A DNA stretch of 64,000 nucleotides from Pseudoalteromonas sp. S16_S37. Lineage in GTDB: Bacteria > Pseudomonadota > Gammaproteobacteria > Enterobacterales > Alteromonadaceae. Shown here in pieces: positions 62,383-64,000 of the stretch. The DNA is taken from assembly GCF_014694405.1 (NCBI RefSeq), contig NZ_JAAUWV010000001.1, forward strand, positions 1 to 64,000. Direction: 5' to 3'. The notes under the pieces were generated by a model. That model was not told where the DNA came from. It saw only the letters and a list, made by a program, of their open reading frames with translations, and did no database searches. The position numbers were made by a program, and so were the translations under genes. How positions within the stretch are numbered: position 1 is the stretch's first letter; each line of letters starts with the position of its first letter.

Positions 62383-63228
62383 GTGGACATAGATCTATTA
62401 AAAACTTTTGTCGAAGTAGTTAAGACTCGTCATTTCGGTCGCGCAGCAGAAAATTTATATATAACTCAATCAGCTGTGAGCTTTCGTATTCGTCAGCTCG
62501 AACAATCTTTAGGCGTGAATTTATTTATTCGCCAACGCAATAATATCCAACTTACTGCGCCAGGGGAACGCTTATTGCCCCATGCAACTATGATCTTAAC
62601 AGGTATGCAGCGAGCCAAAGTAGATGTTGCCCTTGCCAATAGCATGCATAAACAGCTGTCGTTATCCGGCACCCCCAATATTTGGGATGCATTTTTACAA
62701 TTTGGTATCAACAATATTGTTGCTGCAATGCCGGGTGTTTCACTTATGGCAGAAGTGAAGGCACAGCAAGAAAGTACCCGATTACTGTTAGAAAGAACGT
62801 TGGATTTAGCGGTTTTATTTGACCCCCCAAAAGTTGATGAACTAATCGTCAAGCCGATTAGAGATTTAGCAATTATTCCTGTAAGTACTTTTGAGTGTGA
62901 AGATGCGTTAGCATTTTTTAATAATCAATATGTTTATGTTGATTGGGGGACTGCATTTTCATTATGGCATGCTAAGCAGTTTTCAGGCAGTACACCTCCT
63001 TATTTTAGAACCAGCACAGGGCGGATTGCACTTGATCTCATTATGCAATGTGGCGGCAGTGCGTTTATTCCTCAAGCATTAGCACAAGATATGATAGAAC
63101 AGAAAAAGCTCTTTCATATTGACTGTGTTGACCAAGTTTCAAGAGAAATATTCATTGCATACCATAAAGATAATGAACAAAAGGAGCAGATAGAAACAAT
63201 CACTAATTTACTTGAATCACTTAGATGA
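62383..63228 (+). CDS. hdfR: LysR-family regulator HdfR
   Basis: The 281-residue LysR regulator begins MDIDLLKTFVEVVKTRHFGR and has the helix-turn-helix AAENLYITQSAVSFRIRQLE. HdfR represses flhDC in E. coli. GTG 62383 is the start with AAGGAAC upstream. Divergent from maoP across 87 bp. Confidence 0.88.
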   Translation: MDIDLLKTFVEVVKTRHFGRAAENLYITQSAVSFRIRQLEQSLGVNLFIRQRNNIQLTAPGERLLPHATMILTGMQRAKVDVALANSMHKQLSLSGTPNIWDAFLQFGINNIVAAMPGVSLMAEVKAQQESTRLLLERTLDLAVLFDPPKVDELIVKPIRDLAIIPVSTFECEDALAFFNNQYVYVDWGTAFSLWHAKQFSGSTPPYFRTSTGRIALDLIMQCGGSAFIPQALAQDMIEQKKLFHIDCVDQVSREIFIAYHKDNEQKEQIETITNLLESLR

Positions 63229-63441
63229 TGTCATTTATATATCTTTTTTATGACATGTTTGTGTTTTGGGTAATGGTTGCAACTTGTTGTAATGATTAGG
63301 TTATTTTCTTTTATTTCCAAAAGGTTTCATTTTTAAGGCTGTTTTTTTACTTAATCTCGCGCGATGTAATATTTTTGTCATTTAGTGCTGGCAAACTGCG
63401 CATGTTCAAAATTAACGTGTTGCGATATTGAGGAAATACAC

Positions 63442-64000
63442 ATGAAACTGACTAACTCTGCACTTTTGCTCTCTGTATTGAGTGCCTTGTCATTAAACGC
63501 CTACGCTGATGTAACAGTGTACGGAAAAGCGAACGTTTCACTACAATCAAGTGATGAAGATGAAGGCTCTGTAACTGAGATCAAAAGTAATGCGTCTCGC
63601 TTTGGCTTTAAAGGCGCAGAAAAGTTGGAAGGTGGTTTAGAAGTTATCTATAAACTAGAGTTTCAAGTGGACTTATCTGACGATGATTCAAAGAACGGTA
63701 AAGATAACATCACTGCTCGTAACCAATACGTTGGTTTAAAAGGTGGCTTTGGTGAAGTTGTGATTGGTCGTAACGACACGGCTTTTAAACAGTCACAAGG
63801 TAAACTTGATTTATTCAATGACCTAGAAGGTGATATCAAAAACCTGTTCAAAGGTGAGAACCGTTTAGGCAACTCTATTTCATATAAATCAGCAAGTTTT
63901 AACGGTTTCAAAGTGTTAGGCACTTATATCGCTGAAGATAAGAAAGACGGTGAAAACGGTTTTTCAACAGCATTAACATATGGTGATAGCGGTTTGAAAA
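63442..64000 (+). CDS. Gram-negative porin, N-terminal part (partial)
   Basis: ATG 63442 (GAGGAAA upstream) begins a signal peptide (MKLTNSALLLSVLSALSLNA, cleaved after AYA). The mature part DVTVYGKANVSLQSSDEDEG is the first strand of a Porin_4-type trimeric porin; RFGFKGAEKLEGGLEVIYKL and EVVIGRNDTAFKQS are typical. The frame is open to the window end, so about 186 of roughly 310-380 codons are present. Non-specific or anion-selective uptake through the outer membrane. Confidence 0.88.
   Translation, partial: MKLTNSALLLSVLSALSLNAYADVTVYGKANVSLQSSDEDEGSVTEIKSNASRFGFKGAEKLEGGLEVIYKLEFQVDLSDDDSKNGKDNITARNQYVGLKGGFGEVVIGRNDTAFKQSQGKLDLFNDLEGDIKNLFKGENRLGNSISYKSASFNGFKVLGTYIAEDKKDGENGFSTALTYGDSGLK

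Noticed and set aside
1..64000. CRISPR array or integrated prophage
   Set aside because: No regular repeat-spacer pattern and no phage structural or integrase genes were seen.

Overview
The window looks like chromosomal DNA of a marine gammaproteobacterium of the Alteromonadales, most likely Pseudoalteromonas or a close relative. This rests on the complete suhB / trmJ / iscRSUA-hscBA-fdx order, the hdfR-maoP pair, rarD, recQ and zntB, on AT-rich spacers, and on dispersed short palindromes. The genus is an inference from gene content, not from a database search.

Region 1 (1-7.5 kb) is accessory DNA. It has the tail of an IS256-family element, a truncated IS3-family transposase between two copies of a ~52-bp direct repeat, a GNAT acetyltransferase and a flavoprotein. 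A decaying restriction locus follows: an Mrr-type endonuclease gene, a scar in which the 5' end of hsdM is joined out of frame to the 3' end of hsdR, and a Fic protein gene. A broken esterase gene closes the region.

Region 2 (7.0-15.65 kb) is the most interesting part. Nine tightly packed genes appear to form an undescribed small-molecule biosynthetic operon: a chorismate-lyase-like protein, a stand-alone adenylating ligase, an acyl carrier protein, a HemN-like radical SAM enzyme, two sulfotransferases, a short-chain dehydrogenase, a GrpB-family protein and a MATE exporter. The logic resembles the NosI/NosJ/NosN module of nosiheptide biosynthesis (aryl acid, ligase, carrier, HemN-like radical SAM), here followed by sulfation and export. 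Upstream lie a good promoter and five TTGCAATA boxes within about 310 bp.

Region 3 (15.8-21.8 kb) has a membrane-bound winged-helix regulator with a propeller-like sensor domain, divergent from a secreted metallo-beta-lactamase-fold protein. It also has a two-gene unit of a 52-residue peptide with a Gly-Gly-Gly leader junction and a CNC C-terminus (a RiPP/bacteriocin-like precursor candidate) and a multi-pass membrane protein.

Region 4 (21.9-30.4 kb) is a copper/silver efflux operon on the minus strand. Its genes are a Met/His/Cys-rich small protein, CusC, a CusB fused to two CusF-like domains, CusA, a PepSY membrane protein and a PepSY protein with a C-terminal 2Fe-2S ferredoxin domain.

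Region 5 (30.7-41.2 kb) holds an EAL/GGDEF protein, a solute-binding-like protein, suhB, trmJ and the Isc iron-sulfur operon, which is preceded by three tandem IscR type 1 boxes. Region 6 (41.1-50.4 kb) holds a LysR/oxidoreductase pair, a succinate-semialdehyde dehydrogenase, an amino-sugar set (nucleotidyltransferase, sugar-1-kinase-like protein, GH109 glycosidase) and a probable thiamine-salvage set (YkoF-like, PnuT-like, thiamine-kinase-like). Region 7 (50.6-64 kb) holds tRNA-Arg(CCG), zntB, rimB-rimK plus a desuccinylase-family gene, an MscS channel, a surface-antigen barrel, recQ, a hotdog thioesterase, rarD, a REC-REC-GGDEF protein, maoP, hdfR and the start of a porin cut by the window edge.
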